Shown here: one piece after another, positions 36,174-45,944 of the stretch
How the letters are laid out: each line of letters begins with the position of its first letter
Numbering within the stretch: the first letter of the stretch is position 1
Origin: Pseudomonas putida
GTDB taxonomy: Bacteria; Pseudomonadota; Gammaproteobacteria; Pseudomonadales; Pseudomonadaceae
NCBI RefSeq assembly: GCF_002025705.1
Contig: NZ_CP018846.1
Span: forward strand, 5,261,501-5,325,500
Direction: 5' to 3'
Length of the DNA stretch: 64,000 bases
Translations under genes and position numbers: made by a program
The notes under the pieces: generated by a model
Databases searched by the model: none
The model's input: the letters and a program-made list of their open reading frames with translations, nothing else
Told to the model about the DNA's origin: nothing

Positions 36174-38294
36174 TCACGGCCGCAGCCAGGGAAAAATCGC
36201 CGGGAAGCCAGTGGCATCAACAGCCGTCATCGGGTGCGCGACCAGAAAGCCCTGCACGTAAGCGCAACCGTTTGCCTTCAGCCACGCAGCCTGGGCCTGT
36301 GTTTCAACACCCTCTGCGATCACGGTGATGCCGTAGTCCGCGCACAGGCCGATGACGCTGCGCACCAACGCGGTATCCGCCGCCGAGTCCGGCAGGCGCG
36401 CCACCAGATGGCGGTCCAGCTTCAACGTGTCGATAGGCAGGTCGCGCAACATGCGCAGCGAGCAGTCGCCAGCACCGAAATCGTCCAGTGCCACACGCAC
36501 GCCCAGCTCGCGCAGGCGGTGAATCTGTTTGATCGCCGTGTCGATGTTGTACATCAGCGAGGTCTCGGCCACTTCGACCTCAAGTTGCGCCGGGTCGAGC
36601 TGGTAATCCTGAATCACCCGCTGCAATTCATCGACCAGGCTAGGCATGGAAAACTGCGCCCGGCTCAGGCTGATACCCAACACCAGCTCTGGGGCGAAAC
36701 ACTGGCACCAGGCCTGACGCTGCGCGGCCCCCTGGCGATAGATCCAGCTGGCCAGACGGTTGATCAGCCGTGCTTCCTCCAGCAAGGGTATGAACAGCCC
36801 TGGCGGCACATCGCCAACGCTCGGATGCTGCCAGCGCAGCAGGGCCTCGAAACCTCGTAGCTGGCCATCGGCAAAGGCCACCTGGGGTTGGTACACGAGG
36901 CTGAAATCCTGGGCCTCGATGGCATTGCGCACGCTGTCCTCAAGCATCAGCCGTGAGCGGGCGCGACCGTTGAGTTCCTGATCATAGAAGCGATACTGCT
37001 GGCGACCGGCCTGCTTGGCTGCGTACATGGCCGTGTCGGCGGCGCGCAGCAGGCCTTCGACATTGCCGCCACAGTCGGGATAGGTGGCGATACCAATGCT
37101 GACCCCCAGGCACACATCCAGCCCCTCCACCTGCTGCTGGATCGACACCCGCTCGAGCAGCTTCTCGGCATGGCGCCCGGCCTGTTCCGGGTAGGGCAAG
37201 CCGTCGAACAGCGCGGTGAACTCATCACCGCCCATGCGCGCCAGCAGCGCCTCGCTGCCGAGGCAGTCCTTGATCTGCTCGGCCACCCAGCGCAGCACCC
37301 TGTCTCCGGCCTCATGGCCCAACGAGTCATTGATCCGCTTGAAGCCGTCCAGGTCCATGTACATCAGGGCCTGAACCTTGTTCGAGCGCTCGCCGCGCAG
37401 CAATACGCCTTCGGCGGCCTGGTAGAACCCGCGGCGGTTGAGCAGCCCGGTCAAGGGGTCGGTCACCGCCTGGTATTCGAGTTGCTGATGCAGGTTGCGC
37501 TCCACCGACATGTCCAGCACCGTGACCACCATGGCCTGCTGCTCCGCCGGCAACGGCGCGCATGACAGTGCCACAGGCACCAGCTGCCCACCTGGGAGGC
37601 GCAGGTGGGCATCATGAACCCGCACGATCTGCCGCGCGAGGTAGGCGTTGTGGAACTCGGATTCGCTCCACAGGGTGGCGTTGGCCAACTGCAGCAGATC
37701 GAGCAGGTTGGCACCCTGCAGTTGCTCGACCGGGGTATGCATCAAGCGCGAGATCGCCGGGTTGGCAAAGCTGATGACGCCCTCGGCATCCACCACCAGG
37801 ATGCCTTCGGCGGCATTCTCGAGGATCGAGGCATTGAACGCCCGGGCGGCTTCCAGCTCGCGCGTCAGCCGCTGCAGCATGCGCCGGTTACGCTGCTGGT
37901 CCAGCTGTGCCTGCACCTTGGGCTTGAGTATCTGTGGGTCGAACGGTTTGAACAGATAATCCACAGCACCGCTGGCATAACCCTTGAGCACGGCAGCATC
38001 GGACTGCTCGTTGGCGGTGAGGAATATGATCGGGGTTAGCCGGGTTCGCTGGCTGCCGCGCATCAGGCGCGCCACTTCGAAACCGTCCATTTCGGGCATC
38101 TGCACATCGAGCAGCACCAGATCGACCTCGTGCTCAAGCAACGTACCCAAGGCTTCCATCCCCGAGCTTGCGGTCAATACGTGCCAATCGTTGCGCGCCA
38201 GCAAGGCCCGCATGCTAATGAGGTTTTCCGGGTAATCGTCTACCACCAGGAGAACCGACTTGCCATCCAGTGGTTGAGGGTAAGCGCCATCCAT
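36174..38294 (-). CDS. Response regulator with PAS, GGDEF and EAL domains
   Basis: 706-residue cytosolic cyclic-di-GMP signalling protein. Receiver domain about 10-125 with the phospho-acceptor Asp near residue 62 (LVLLDVQMPEMDGFE); PAS about 155-275 (ILVVDAEGVISFANPAISRL); GGDEF about 285-440 with intact MGGDEFTALFDG near 356; EAL about 455-700 with FEALLRWQHP near 483, VAETSL, ALDDFGAGDCSLRML and VIAEGVETQ. Two deviations: the inhibitory RxxD site before GGDEF is absent, and the conserved metal-binding Asn of the EAL domain is Ser (GISLSRAQF). The cognate histidine kinase is not in the window. Confidence 0.92.
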   Translation of the reverse strand: MDGAYPQPLDGKSVLLVVDDYPENLISMRALLARNDWHVLTASSGMEALGTLLEHEVDLVLLDVQMPEMDGFEVARLMRGSQRTRLTPIIFLTANEQSDAAVLKGYASGAVDYLFKPFDPQILKPKVQAQLDQQRNRRMLQRLTRELEAARAFNASILENAAEGILVVDAEGVISFANPAISRLMHTPVEQLQGANLLDLLQLANATLWSESEFHNAYLARQIVRVHDAHLRLPGGQLVPVALSCAPLPAEQQAMVVTVLDMSVERNLHQQLEYQAVTDPLTGLLNRRGFYQAAEGVLLRGERSNKVQALMYMDLDGFKRINDSLGHEAGDRVLRWVAEQIKDCLGSEALLARMGGDEFTALFDGLPYPEQAGRHAEKLLERVSIQQQVEGLDVCLGVSIGIATYPDCGGNVEGLLRAADTAMYAAKQAGRQQYRFYDQELNGRARSRLMLEDSVRNAIEAQDFSLVYQPQVAFADGQLRGFEALLRWQHPSVGDVPPGLFIPLLEEARLINRLASWIYRQGAAQRQAWCQCFAPELVLGISLSRAQFSMPSLVDELQRVIQDYQLDPAQLEVEVAETSLMYNIDTAIKQIHRLRELGVRVALDDFGAGDCSLRMLRDLPIDTLKLDRHLVARLPDSAADTALVRSVIGLCADYGITVIAEGVETQAQAAWLKANGCAYVQGFLVAHPMTAVDATGFPAIFPWLRP

Positions 38295-38447
38295 GCTGCT
38301 TCTCTTGTTTGACCGACTTCGACGTGCTATTGGATCCGATTAATACTCTAGACCTGCGGTTCCGACAAGCAATGCAATCAGATCGCTATCAGTGAATAAG
38401 TTTCACGGTAGCCGACTAACGGTACCCTTGCAGCATTTTCGACGCAT

Positions 38448-38475
38448 AAAAAAACCCGCATCGCTGCGGGTTTTT
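38448..38475 (-). terminator. Intrinsic terminator of the fba transcript
   Basis: CCCGCA-TCGC-TGCGGG hairpin with A7 on one side and T5 on the other, 18 bases after the fba stop. On the minus strand the seven T residues follow the stem; it could also work in the other direction. Confidence 0.92.
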
Positions 38476-38493
38476 CAGGGCTGGACCTGTGGA

Positions 38494-39558
38494 TCAGTTG
38501 ACCTTGGCGGCCAGCTCACCTTTCAGATAGCGCTGGAACATGCCTTCCAGGGAGATCGGCTTGATCTTCGAGGCATTGCCGGCAGTGCCGAAAGCTTCGT
38601 AACGGGCGATGCACACGTCACGCATGGCCTTCACGGTTTCACCGAAGAACTTGCGTGGGTCGAACTCGCTTGGGTTCTGAGCCATCAGGCGGCGCATGGC
38701 ACCAGTAGAGGCCAGGCGCAGGTCGGTGTCGATGTTGACCTTGCGCACGCCGTGCTTGATACCTTCGACGATCTCTTCGACCGGTACGCCGTAGGTTTCT
38801 TTGATGTCGCCGCCGTACTGGTTGATGATCGCCAGCCACTCTTGCGGTACCGAGGAAGAACCGTGCATCACCAGGTGGGTGTTAGGGATGCGCTTGTGGA
38901 TTTCCTTGATGCGGTCAATGGCCAGCACGTCACCGGTAGGTGGCTTGGTGAACTTGTAAGCACCGTGGCTGGTACCGATGGCGATGGCCAGGGCGTCCAC
39001 CTGGGTCTTCTTGACGAAGTCGGCGGCCTCTTCCGGGTCGGTCAGCATCTGGCTGTGGTCCAGCACGCCTTCGGCACCAATGCCGTCTTCTTCACCGGCC
39101 ATGCCGGTTTCCAGCGAACCCAGGCAGCCCAGCTCGCCTTCCACCGAAACGCCGCAGGCGTGGGCCATGGCCACGGTCTGCTGGGTAACGCGGACGTTGT
39201 ACTCGTAGTCGGTCGGGGTCTTGCCGTCTTCGCCGAGCGAGCCGTCCATCATCACCGAGCTGAAGCCCAGCTGGATGGAACGCTGGCACACGTCAGGGCT
39301 GGTGCCGTGGTCCTGGTGCATGCACACCGGGATGTGCGGGAATTCTTCGATGGCGGCCAGGATCAGGTGGCGCAGGAACGGGGCACCGGCGTATTTGCGG
39401 GCGCCGGCCGAAGCCTGGACGATCACCGGGGAGTCGGTCTTGTCAGCCGCTTCCATGATGGCGCGCATCTGCTCGAGGTTGTTGACGTTGAAAGCCGGAA
39501 CGCCGTAACCGAACTCGGCGGCGTGGTCCAGCATCTGGCGCATGCTAATGAGTGCCAT
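38494..39558 (-). CDS. fba: Fructose-1,6-bisphosphate aldolase, class II
   Basis: Zinc-dependent aldolase, 354 residues, interconverting fructose 1,6-bisphosphate with dihydroxyacetone phosphate and glyceraldehyde 3-phosphate. Start at 39558 ([17 protein letters not shown]); a further 42 codons are open upstream but unlike the family. Zinc ligands are visible in [13 protein letters not shown], and [11 protein letters not shown] is the adjacent barrel strand. Fluorescent pseudomonads generally lack phosphofructokinase, so this enzyme would mainly run in the gluconeogenic direction. It closes the tkt-epd-pgk-fba cluster. Confidence 0.96.
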   Translation of the reverse strand: MALISMRQMLDHAAEFGYGVPAFNVNNLEQMRAIMEAADKTDSPVIVQASAGARKYAGAPFLRHLILAAIEEFPHIPVCMHQDHGTSPDVCQRSIQLGFSSVMMDGSLGEDGKTPTDYEYNVRVTQQTVAMAHACGVSVEGELGCLGSLETGMAGEEDGIGAEGVLDHSQMLTDPEEAADFVKKTQVDALAIAIGTSHGAYKFTKPPTGDVLAIDRIKEIHKRIPNTHLVMHGSSSVPQEWLAIINQYGGDIKETYGVPVEEIVEGIKHGVRKVNIDTDLRLASTGAMRRLMAQNPSEFDPRKFFGETVKAMRDVCIARYEAFGTAGNASKIKPISLEGMFQRYLKGELAAKVN

Positions 39559-39658
39559 TGTGTATCTCTCTCCCGACAAGCGTCGTTTGTTTCGTGCAAG
39601 CCTGCCGCAGGGGCGGTTGCTGTTCAAGTAGTGTGGGCCGCCTGTGCGGCCCGGCCAG

Positions 39659-39988
39659 TCACGGTGCCTTGCAGCCCCGCCCAATCAGATCGTTGGTTGC
39701 CACCCAGTACACCAGGCCTTCTTCGCCCTTGGTGTGGAAGGCCAGCACGCCATCGCTGTACAGCGCGCCAGAGGCGCCCGGCTCGGACTTGAGCCTGTAG
39801 ACCTGGTCGCCGCCGCCGAGGCGTACGTCAACCTGGTCCCGTTGAGCATCCGCGAAGCGCCACAGCACTTCGGTCTGGGTGTCGCAAACCCAGCGGGTCC
39901 AGTTGTCCGCCGGGGCGGAAGGTGCAGGTTGTATCAGCGAGCATCCTGCCAGTGTCGCCAGGGCCATCGAGGCCAGCAGCGCTTTCAT
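39659..39988 (-). CDS. MliC-family lipoprotein, probable C-type lysozyme inhibitor
   Basis: 109-residue lipoprotein. The start [20 protein letters not shown] gives a lipoprotein signal with lipobox LAGC. The mature part fits the MliC/PliC fold: [13 protein letters not shown], then [20 protein letters not shown] and [11 protein letters not shown], matching the pattern Y-x-L ... SGxxYSDG ... W/H-x-KG-E. MliC proteins block host or predator c-type lysozymes from the inner face of the outer membrane. It sits between pgk and fba on the same strand, an odd place for a defence protein. Confidence 0.75.
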   Translation of the reverse strand: MKALLASMALATLAGCSLIQPAPSAPADNWTRWVCDTQTEVLWRFADAQRDQVDVRLGGGDQVYRLKSEPGASGALYSDGVLAFHTKGEEGLVYWVATNDLIGRGCKAP

Positions 39989-40064
39989 TACATATCCTCT
40001 AGATGACCACATAGCGGTCGCTTGGTTGCCTGCCCCGACGAAACGCTCGGTGCCGCTATTCGCT

Positions 40065-40283
40065 TCAAGGGCAACCCGGCGCCTGGCGCTGGTGTTCTTC
40101 GTCATACTTTTCCAGGCCTTCCGGGCCTACGCGCTTGCTGATGACCGGCACAGTCTCGGCCTGCCACTCGGACTGGTAGCAACCGCCCTTGGGCGGCTGC
40201 GCCGGGTCGGCATCCGACGACGGCCCGCTGGAGCAGGCGCCCAGCAGGCCGGCCAGGATCATCACAGGCAATTGTTTGACCAT
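40065..40283 (-). CDS. Small hypothetical lipoprotein
   Basis: 72-residue predicted lipoprotein: MVKQLPVMILAGLLGACSSG gives an H-region and lipobox LGAC. The mature part is about 45 residues, rich in Pro and charged residues, with two further Cys (GGCYQSEW and APGC) that could form a disulfide. I do not recognise the family. It begins 32 bp after the pgk stop and is followed by the MliC-like lipoprotein, all on the same strand. Confidence 0.7.
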   Translation of the reverse strand: MVKQLPVMILAGLLGACSSGPSSDADPAQPPKGGCYQSEWQAETVPVISKRVGPEGLEKYDEEHQRQAPGCP

Positions 40284-40315
40284 CAGGCCGCTCCCTTTGC
40301 CAGGCGCCACCATTG

Positions 40316-41479
40316 TCAGGCTTTTGCCCGCTCTTCCAGGATCGCCACGGCTGGCAGCACTTTGCCTTCGACGAACTCGAGGAAGGCACCGCCACCGGTA
40401 GAAATGTAGGAGATATCCTTGCTGACGCCATATTTGTCGATAGCGGCCAGGGTGTCGCCACCACCGGCGATGGAGAACGCAGCGCTTTCAGCGATGGCCT
40501 TGGCCAGCACCTTGGTGCCGTTGCCGAACTGATCGAACTCGAACACGCCGACCGGGCCGTTCCACAGGATAGTCTTCGACGACTTCAGCAGCTCGGCGAA
40601 ATTGGCGGCAGTCTGCGGGCCGATATCCAGGATCATGTCGTCGGCAGCTACGTCAGCGATAGCCTTGACGGTCGCTTCGGCAGTTTCGGCGAACTCTTTG
40701 GCAACCACGACGTCGACCGGCAGCGGCACGCTGACCTTGGCGGCGATGGCTTTGGCGGTTTCGACCAGGTCAGGCTCGTACAGCGACTTGCCAACCGGGT
40801 GGCCGGCAGCGGCCAGGAAGGTGTTGGCGATGCCGCCACCGACGATCAACTGGTCACAGACGCTGCTCAGGCTGTTCAGCACGTCCAGCTTGGTCGACAC
40901 CTTGGAGCCGGCGACGATGGCCGCCATTGGCTTGGCCGGGGCCTTCAGGGCCTTGCCCAGCGCGTCCAGCTCGGCCGCCAGCAGTGGACCGGCGGCAGCG
41001 ACCTTGGCGAACTTGGCCACGCCATGGGTGGAGCCTTCGGCACGGTGAGCGGTGCCGAACGCGTCCATGACGAACACGTCGCACAGGGCGGCGTACTGCT
41101 GTGCCAGCTCGTCGGCGTTTTTCTTCTCGCCCTTGTTGAAGCGCACGTTCTCGAACAGCACCAGGTCACCTGCGTTCACTTGAACGCCGCCCAGGTAGTC
41201 GGCAACCAGCGGCACTTCGCGGCCCAGGGCCTTGCTCAGGTAGTCGGCAACCGGCTTGAGGCTGTTCTCGGCAGAGAACTCACCTTCGGTCGGGCGGCCC
41301 AGGTGCGAGCAGACCATTACCGCCGCACCCTTTTCCAGGGCCAGCTTGATGGTCGGCAGCGCTGCCAGGATACGCGCATCGCTGGTTACCACACCGTCCT
41401 TCACAGGCACGTTGAGGTCTTCGCGGATCAGTACGCGCTTACCTTGCAGGTCGAGGTCGGTCATCTTCAACACGGTCAT
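40316..41479 (-). CDS. pgk: Phosphoglycerate kinase
   Basis: 387-residue cytosolic glycolytic and gluconeogenic enzyme transferring phosphate between 1,3-bisphosphoglycerate and ADP. The N-terminal substrate domain has [15 protein letters not shown] and [13 protein letters not shown]; the hinge and nucleotide domain show [33 protein letters not shown] and the terminal [16 protein letters not shown]. It begins 12 bp after the epd stop, so it is co-transcribed with epd and probably tkt. Confidence 0.97.
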   Translation of the reverse strand: MTVLKMTDLDLQGKRVLIREDLNVPVKDGVVTSDARILAALPTIKLALEKGAAVMVCSHLGRPTEGEFSAENSLKPVADYLSKALGREVPLVADYLGGVQVNAGDLVLFENVRFNKGEKKNADELAQQYAALCDVFVMDAFGTAHRAEGSTHGVAKFAKVAAAGPLLAAELDALGKALKAPAKPMAAIVAGSKVSTKLDVLNSLSSVCDQLIVGGGIANTFLAAAGHPVGKSLYEPDLVETAKAIAAKVSVPLPVDVVVAKEFAETAEATVKAIADVAADDMILDIGPQTAANFAELLKSSKTILWNGPVGVFEFDQFGNGTKVLAKAIAESAAFSIAGGGDTLAAIDKYGVSKDISYISTGGGAFLEFVEGKVLPAVAILEERAKA

Positions 41480-41491
41480 GAATGCAGTCCT

Positions 41492-42553
41492 TCAGGGCTG
41501 TTTGCTGCGGGTTGGGTGGACGACGTGCAGATAATGTTCGGCAACGTCGAGCATACGGTTGGCGAACCCCCATTCGTTGTCGAACCAAGCCAGCAGGTTC
41601 ACCAGGCGAGGGCCTGAAACGCGGGTCTGGCTGGCATCGACGATGGCCGAATGCGGGTCATGGTTGAAATCACAGCTGGCGTGAGGCAGCTCGGTGTAGG
41701 CCAGCAGGCCTTTGAGCGGGCCGCTCTGCGCGGCCTCGCGCAGCACCCGGTTGACCTCGGCCGCACTGGTGTCGCGGGCAGTCTGCAGGGTGATGTCCAG
41801 GCACGAGACGTTGACGGTCGGCACGCGTACCGCTTTGGCCTGGATTCGCCCGGCAAGTTCCGGAAGCAGGCGTTCGATGCCGCGCGCCAGACCAGTGGAC
41901 ACCGGGATCACCGACTGGAAGGCCGAACGCGTGCGGCGCAGGTCTTCGTGGTGATAGGCGTCGATCACCGGCTGGTCGTTCATCGCCGAGTGGATGGTGG
42001 TGATCTGCACGTACTCAATGCCGAATGCCTGGTCCAGCACGCGCAGCAGCGGTACGCCGCAGTTGGTGGTGCAGGAGGCATTGGACACCAGGCGTTCGCT
42101 GCCGGTCAGGCAGCCCTGGTTGATGCCATAGACCACCGTGGCATCGACATCGGCCTCGCTGGCCATGGGCTGCGAGAACAACACGCGCGGCGCGCCGGCA
42201 TCGAGGAAACGCTGGCCATCGGCGCGGGTGTGGTAGACACCAGAGCACTCCAGCACCAGGTCGACACCCAGGTCGGCCCAGTCGATGCCTTCAGGGGTGG
42301 CACTGCGCATGACTTTCACGCAGTCGCCATTGATATGCAGACAGTCGCCATCGACCTTCACCTCGCCGGGGAAACGCCCGTGGGTGGAGTCGAAGCGTGT
42401 CAGGTATTCGATGCTGGCCTGATCGGCCAGGTCGTTCAGCGCAACGATCTCGAAACCGGCCTTTGCCCCCCGCTCGAACAGTGCGCGCAGGACACAGCGG
42501 CCGATGCGGCCATAACCGTTGAGTGCAACTTTGTAAGGACGCGGGTGGGGCAT
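41492..42553 (-). CDS. epd: Erythrose-4-phosphate dehydrogenase (GapB/Epd)
   Basis: 353-residue NAD-dependent enzyme of the GAPDH family. N-terminal Rossmann motif KVALNGYGRIGRCVLRALFE; catalytic Cys in LVSNASCTTNCGVPLLRVLD; and SAMNDQPVIDAYHHEDLRRT, where the replacement around the active-site loop distinguishes Epd from glycolytic GAPDH. It oxidises erythrose 4-phosphate to 4-phosphoerythronate, the first step of DXP-independent... pyridoxal phosphate supply through PdxB. The location between tkt, which makes erythrose 4-phosphate, and pgk fits this. Some relatives keep GAPDH activity, so residual glycolytic function is possible. Confidence 0.9.
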   Translation of the reverse strand: MPHPRPYKVALNGYGRIGRCVLRALFERGAKAGFEIVALNDLADQASIEYLTRFDSTHGRFPGEVKVDGDCLHINGDCVKVMRSATPEGIDWADLGVDLVLECSGVYHTRADGQRFLDAGAPRVLFSQPMASEADVDATVVYGINQGCLTGSERLVSNASCTTNCGVPLLRVLDQAFGIEYVQITTIHSAMNDQPVIDAYHHEDLRRTRSAFQSVIPVSTGLARGIERLLPELAGRIQAKAVRVPTVNVSCLDITLQTARDTSAAEVNRVLREAAQSGPLKGLLAYTELPHASCDFNHDPHSAIVDASQTRVSGPRLVNLLAWFDNEWGFANRMLDVAEHYLHVVHPTRSKQP

Positions 42554-42581
42554 TGGTGGCTCGCTAACGCATGATGGCTAT

Positions 42582-42670
42582 TGGGGCCGCATTGCGGCCC
42601 ATCGCGACGCAAGGCCGCTCCTGCAGGGTACGGTGTACGCCATACCTTGCAGGAGCGGCCTTGTATCGCG
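42582..42670. repeat. Inverted REP pair
   Basis: Left arm from 42603 (CGCGACGCAAGGCCGCTCCTGCAGG) is mirrored, with small mismatches, by the arm ending at 42670; a small GGGGCCGC hairpin precedes it. Located between the tkt stop and the epd start. Confidence 0.8.
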
Positions 42671-42706
42671 AAACGAGGGCAACGCCCTCGCCTCGCACAG
42701 TCAGAA

Positions 42707-44704
42707 TCAGTCTTCCAGCAGTTCTTCGGCGGTGCCCAGGATGTTTTCCAGGGTGAAGCCGAATTCCTCGAACAGTGCAGCGGCCGGAGCCGACTCTCCG
42801 TAGGTGGTCATGCCGATGATACGACCTTCCAGGCCAACGTACTTGTACCAGAAGTCAGCGTGGGCGGCTTCGATGGCGATGCGCGCTGCAACTTCGACCG
42901 GCAGTACCGACTGCTTGTAGGCAGCATCCTGAGCATCGAACACGCTGGTGCAAGGCATGGAAACCACGCGCACCTTGCGGCCCTGCTCGGTCAGCTTGGC
43001 TTGCGCCTGCACGGCCAGGCCCACTTCGGAACCGGTGGCGATCAGGATCAGCTCAGGCTCGCCGGCGCAGTCTTTCAGCACGTAACCACCACGGGCGATG
43101 TCGGCGATCTGCTGGGCGTCGCGGTCCTGGTGCTGCAGGTTCTGACGCGAGAAGATCAGCGCCGATGGGCCGTCCTTGCGCTCCAGGGCGTTTTTCCAGG
43201 ACACGGCCGATTCGACCGCGTCGGCTGGGCGCCAGGTATCCAGGTTCGGCGTGCTGCGCAGGCTGGTCAGCTGTTCGATCGGCTGGTGAGTCGGGCCGTC
43301 TTCGCCCAGGCCGATGGAGTCGTGGGTGTAGACGTGGATCACACGCTGCTTCATCAGCGCCGACATGCGCACGGCATTGCGGGCGTATTCCATGAACATC
43401 AGGAAGGTCGCGCCGTAAGGCACCAGGCCGCCATGCAGGGCAACGCCGTTCATGATCGCGGTCATGCCGAACTCGCGCACGCCGTAGAACACGTAGTTGC
43501 CGCTGGCATCGTTGGCTTCGACGCCCTTGCAACCTTTCCACAGGGTCAGGTTGGAACCGGCCAGGTCAGCCGAACCGCCGAGGAACTCAGGCAGCATCGG
43601 GCCGAAGGCATTAAGCGCGTTCTGGCTGGCCTTGCGGCTGGCGATGGTTTCACCTTTGGCAGCCACTTCGTTGATGTAGGCCTGGGCCTTCTCGCTGAAA
43701 TCGGCCGGCAGCTCGCCGCTTTCACGACGCTTGAACTCGGCAGCCAGTTCCGGGAAGGCCTTGGCGTACGCGTCGAAACGCTGGTTCCAGTCGGCTTCGG
43801 CCTTGGCACCGGCAGCTTTGGCGTCCCACTCGGCGTAGATGTCGGCCGGGATTTCGAACGGACCGTGGTTCCAGTTCAGTTCCTTGCGGGCCAGGGCGAT
43901 TTCGTCGTTGCCCAGCGGTGCACCGTGGCAGTCTTCCTTGCCCTGCTTGTTCGGCGAGCCGAAACCGATGATGGTCTTGCAGCAGATCAGGGTCGGACGG
44001 TCGCTCTTGCGCGCAGTGTCGATGGCCATCTTGATTTCGTCGGCATCGTGGCCGTTGACGTTACGGATGACCTGCCAGTTGTACGCTTCGAAGCGCGCCG
44101 GGGTGTTGTCGGTGAACCAGCCGTGCACTTCACCATCGATGGAGATGCCGTTGTCGTCGTAGAAGGCGATCAGCTTGTTCAGGCCCAGGGTGCCGGCCAG
44201 CGAGGCGACTTCGTGGGAGATGCCTTCCATCATGCAGCCGTCGCCGAGGAACACATAAGTGTTGTGGTCGACGATGTTATGGCCGTCACGGTTGAACTGG
44301 GCGCCCAGGACCTTCTCAGCCAGAGCAAAGCCCACGGCGTTGGCCAGGCCTTGGCCCAGCGGGCCAGTGGTGGTTTCTACGCCTGGGGTGTAGCCGAACT
44401 CGGGGTGGCCCGGGGTGCGGCTGTGCAGCTGGCGGAACGATTTGAGGTCATCGATGGTGACGTCGTAGCCGGTCAGGTGCAGCAGCGAGTAGATCAGCAT
44501 CGAACCGTGGCCGTTGGACAGCACGAAGCGGTCACGGTCAGCAAACTTCGGGTTGCTCGGGTTGTGTTTCAGATAGTCGCGCCAAAGCACTTCGGCGATA
44601 TCCGCCATGCCCATGGGGGCACCTGGGTGGCCGCTGTTGGCCTTTTGCACGGCATCCATGCTGAGGGCACGAATGGCGTTGGCACGTTCACGACGGCTGG
44701 GCAT
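42707..44704 (-). CDS. tktA: Transketolase
   Basis: 665-residue thiamine diphosphate enzyme of the pentose phosphate pathway. The N-terminus [20 protein letters not shown] is followed by [14 protein letters not shown] with the catalytic His. The ThDP motif is [20 protein letters not shown] ... FYDDN. The pyrimidine domain includes [20 protein letters not shown] and [20 protein letters not shown]. It is the first gene of the minus-strand cluster and is divergent from the SahR-like regulator; the 24-bp palindrome between them could therefore influence tkt as well. Confidence 0.97.
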   Translation of the reverse strand: MPSRRERANAIRALSMDAVQKANSGHPGAPMGMADIAEVLWRDYLKHNPSNPKFADRDRFVLSNGHGSMLIYSLLHLTGYDVTIDDLKSFRQLHSRTPGHPEFGYTPGVETTTGPLGQGLANAVGFALAEKVLGAQFNRDGHNIVDHNTYVFLGDGCMMEGISHEVASLAGTLGLNKLIAFYDDNGISIDGEVHGWFTDNTPARFEAYNWQVIRNVNGHDADEIKMAIDTARKSDRPTLICCKTIIGFGSPNKQGKEDCHGAPLGNDEIALARKELNWNHGPFEIPADIYAEWDAKAAGAKAEADWNQRFDAYAKAFPELAAEFKRRESGELPADFSEKAQAYINEVAAKGETIASRKASQNALNAFGPMLPEFLGGSADLAGSNLTLWKGCKGVEANDASGNYVFYGVREFGMTAIMNGVALHGGLVPYGATFLMFMEYARNAVRMSALMKQRVIHVYTHDSIGLGEDGPTHQPIEQLTSLRSTPNLDTWRPADAVESAVSWKNALERKDGPSALIFSRQNLQHQDRDAQQIADIARGGYVLKDCAGEPELILIATGSEVGLAVQAQAKLTEQGRKVRVVSMPCTSVFDAQDAAYKQSVLPVEVAARIAIEAAHADFWYKYVGLEGRIIGMTTYGESAPAAALFEEFGFTLENILGTAEELLED

Positions 44705-44868
44705 CGCTTATCTCCTGGGGCTTGAAAGAGGTGGTGTTACGAAAAAAGGCGGCCATTTTCGCCCACTGCGGGGGCCGGGGGCAATGACGGATGGTCGCAG
44801 TTGGGGGATTTTCCTGTGATTGGCCTGCATTACGGCGAAAAAACCGCCAGGCTCACCCGCCCATCAGC

Positions 44869-44892
44869 CAATATCAAAACTTTTTGATATTG
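44869..44892. promoter_or_regulatory. Perfect 24-bp palindrome, probable SahR operator
   Basis: CAATATCAAAA and its exact reverse complement are separated by two bases, in the region between tkt and the ArsR-methyltransferase gene. The site ends three bases before the -35 box of the regulator's promoter. ArsR-family dimers bind such AT-rich inverted repeats, and SahR regulators are known to control their own and neighbouring methionine-cycle genes. No second copy was seen near ahcY or metF. Confidence 0.75.
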
Positions 44893-44895
44893 ATC

Positions 44896-44924
44896 TTGCG
44901 GGGGCAGCCTTGCCTGTCTAGACT
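44896..44924 (+). promoter_or_regulatory. Sigma70-type promoter of sahR-metK
   Basis: TTGCGG (44896-44901), a 17-bp spacer and TAGACT (44919-44924). Transcription would begin near 44931, only about two bases before the ATG at 44933, and no ribosome-binding site is present there, so the message may be leaderless. Confidence 0.6.
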
Positions 44925-44932
44925 GCCGCCCC

Positions 44933-45925
44933 ATGAACCTTCGCGCGCAACCGATCCCTCAGCAAAGCGACACACTGGCCGCCCTGTGCAAGGCCAGTGG
45001 CGATGAGCTGCGTCTGAACGTGTTGCGCGCCCTGGCCAGTGATTCGTTCGGCGTGCTGGAGCTGGCGCAGATCTTCGACGTCGGCCAGTCAGGCATGAGC
45101 CACCATCTCAAGGTGCTGGCCCAGGCCGATCTGGTGGCCACGCGACGCGAAGGCAATGCGATCTTCTACCGCCGCGCCCTGCCCGATAGCCAGCGCTTCG
45201 GCGGGCGTCTGCACATGGCCCTGCTCGACGAGGTCGACGACCTGACCTTGCCGGAAGATGTCCAGGCACGCATCGCTCAGGTGCAGCAACGCCGCGCCGC
45301 CACCAGCCAGGACTTCTTCCTGCGCGTGGAAGAGAAATTCCGCGCCCAGCAAGACCTGATCGCCGGTTTGCCGCAATATCGCGAGAGCCTGCTGGCGCTG
45401 CTCGACAAGCTGAACTTCGCGCCGGCCGCCAGCGCGCTGGAAGTCGGCCCTGGCGATGGCGGCTTCCTGCCAGACCTGGCACGGCGCTTCGCCAAGGTCA
45501 CTGCCCTGGACAACAGCCCGACCATGCTCGAGCTGGCACGACAGGTCTGCGAACGCGAACGTCTGAGTAATGTAAACCTGCAGTTGGCCGATGCACTGGG
45601 TGCAACGGATGTGGAAGCCGACTGCGTTGTGCTGAACATGGTCCTGCACCATTTCAGCGACCCGGCCCTGGCCCTGCGCCAGCTGGCCAAACGGGTGAAG
45701 GCGGGCGGCAGCCTGCTGGTCACCGAACTGTGCAGCCATGACCAGGGTTGGGCGCGGGAAGCCTGCGGCGACCTCTGGCTCGGTTTCGAGCAGGACGACC
45801 TGGCCCGTTGGGCCACTGCAGCCGGGCTGGCCCCCGGGGACAGCCTCTATGTGGGCTTGCGTAACGGTTTCCAGATCCAGGTCCGCCATTTTCAGCGGAC
45901 GGCTGGCGACACTCACCATCGGTAA
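44933..45925 (+). CDS. sahR: ArsR-family regulator fused to SAM-methyltransferase-like domain (SahR-like)
   Basis: 330-residue repressor. The N-terminal winged helix spans about 15-90, with SFGVLELAQIFDVGQSGMSH as the helix-turn-helix region. The C-terminal part has a methyltransferase Rossmann fold: motif I ALEVGPGDGGFLPDLA, then VTALDNSPTMLELARQV and VVLNMVLHHFSD. This architecture is that of SahR, known in Proteobacteria as an S-adenosylhomocysteine-responsive repressor of methionine-cycle genes; the fold would be used for sensing. metK follows after 19 bp, supporting this role. A catalytic methyltransferase function is not excluded. Confidence 0.85.
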   Translation: MNLRAQPIPQQSDTLAALCKASGDELRLNVLRALASDSFGVLELAQIFDVGQSGMSHHLKVLAQADLVATRREGNAIFYRRALPDSQRFGGRLHMALLDEVDDLTLPEDVQARIAQVQQRRAATSQDFFLRVEEKFRAQQDLIAGLPQYRESLLALLDKLNFAPAASALEVGPGDGGFLPDLARRFAKVTALDNSPTMLELARQVCERERLSNVNLQLADALGATDVEADCVVLNMVLHHFSDPALALRQLAKRVKAGGSLLVTELCSHDQGWAREACGDLWLGFEQDDLARWATAAGLAPGDSLYVGLRNGFQIQVRHFQRTAGDTHHR

Positions 45926-45944
45926 ATTTTAGGAACCCGTCGAG

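Noticed and set aside
42581-44725. A 714-codon open frame opposite transketolase
   Set aside because: Same shadow effect; the transketolase frame has all family motifs and the shadow has none.
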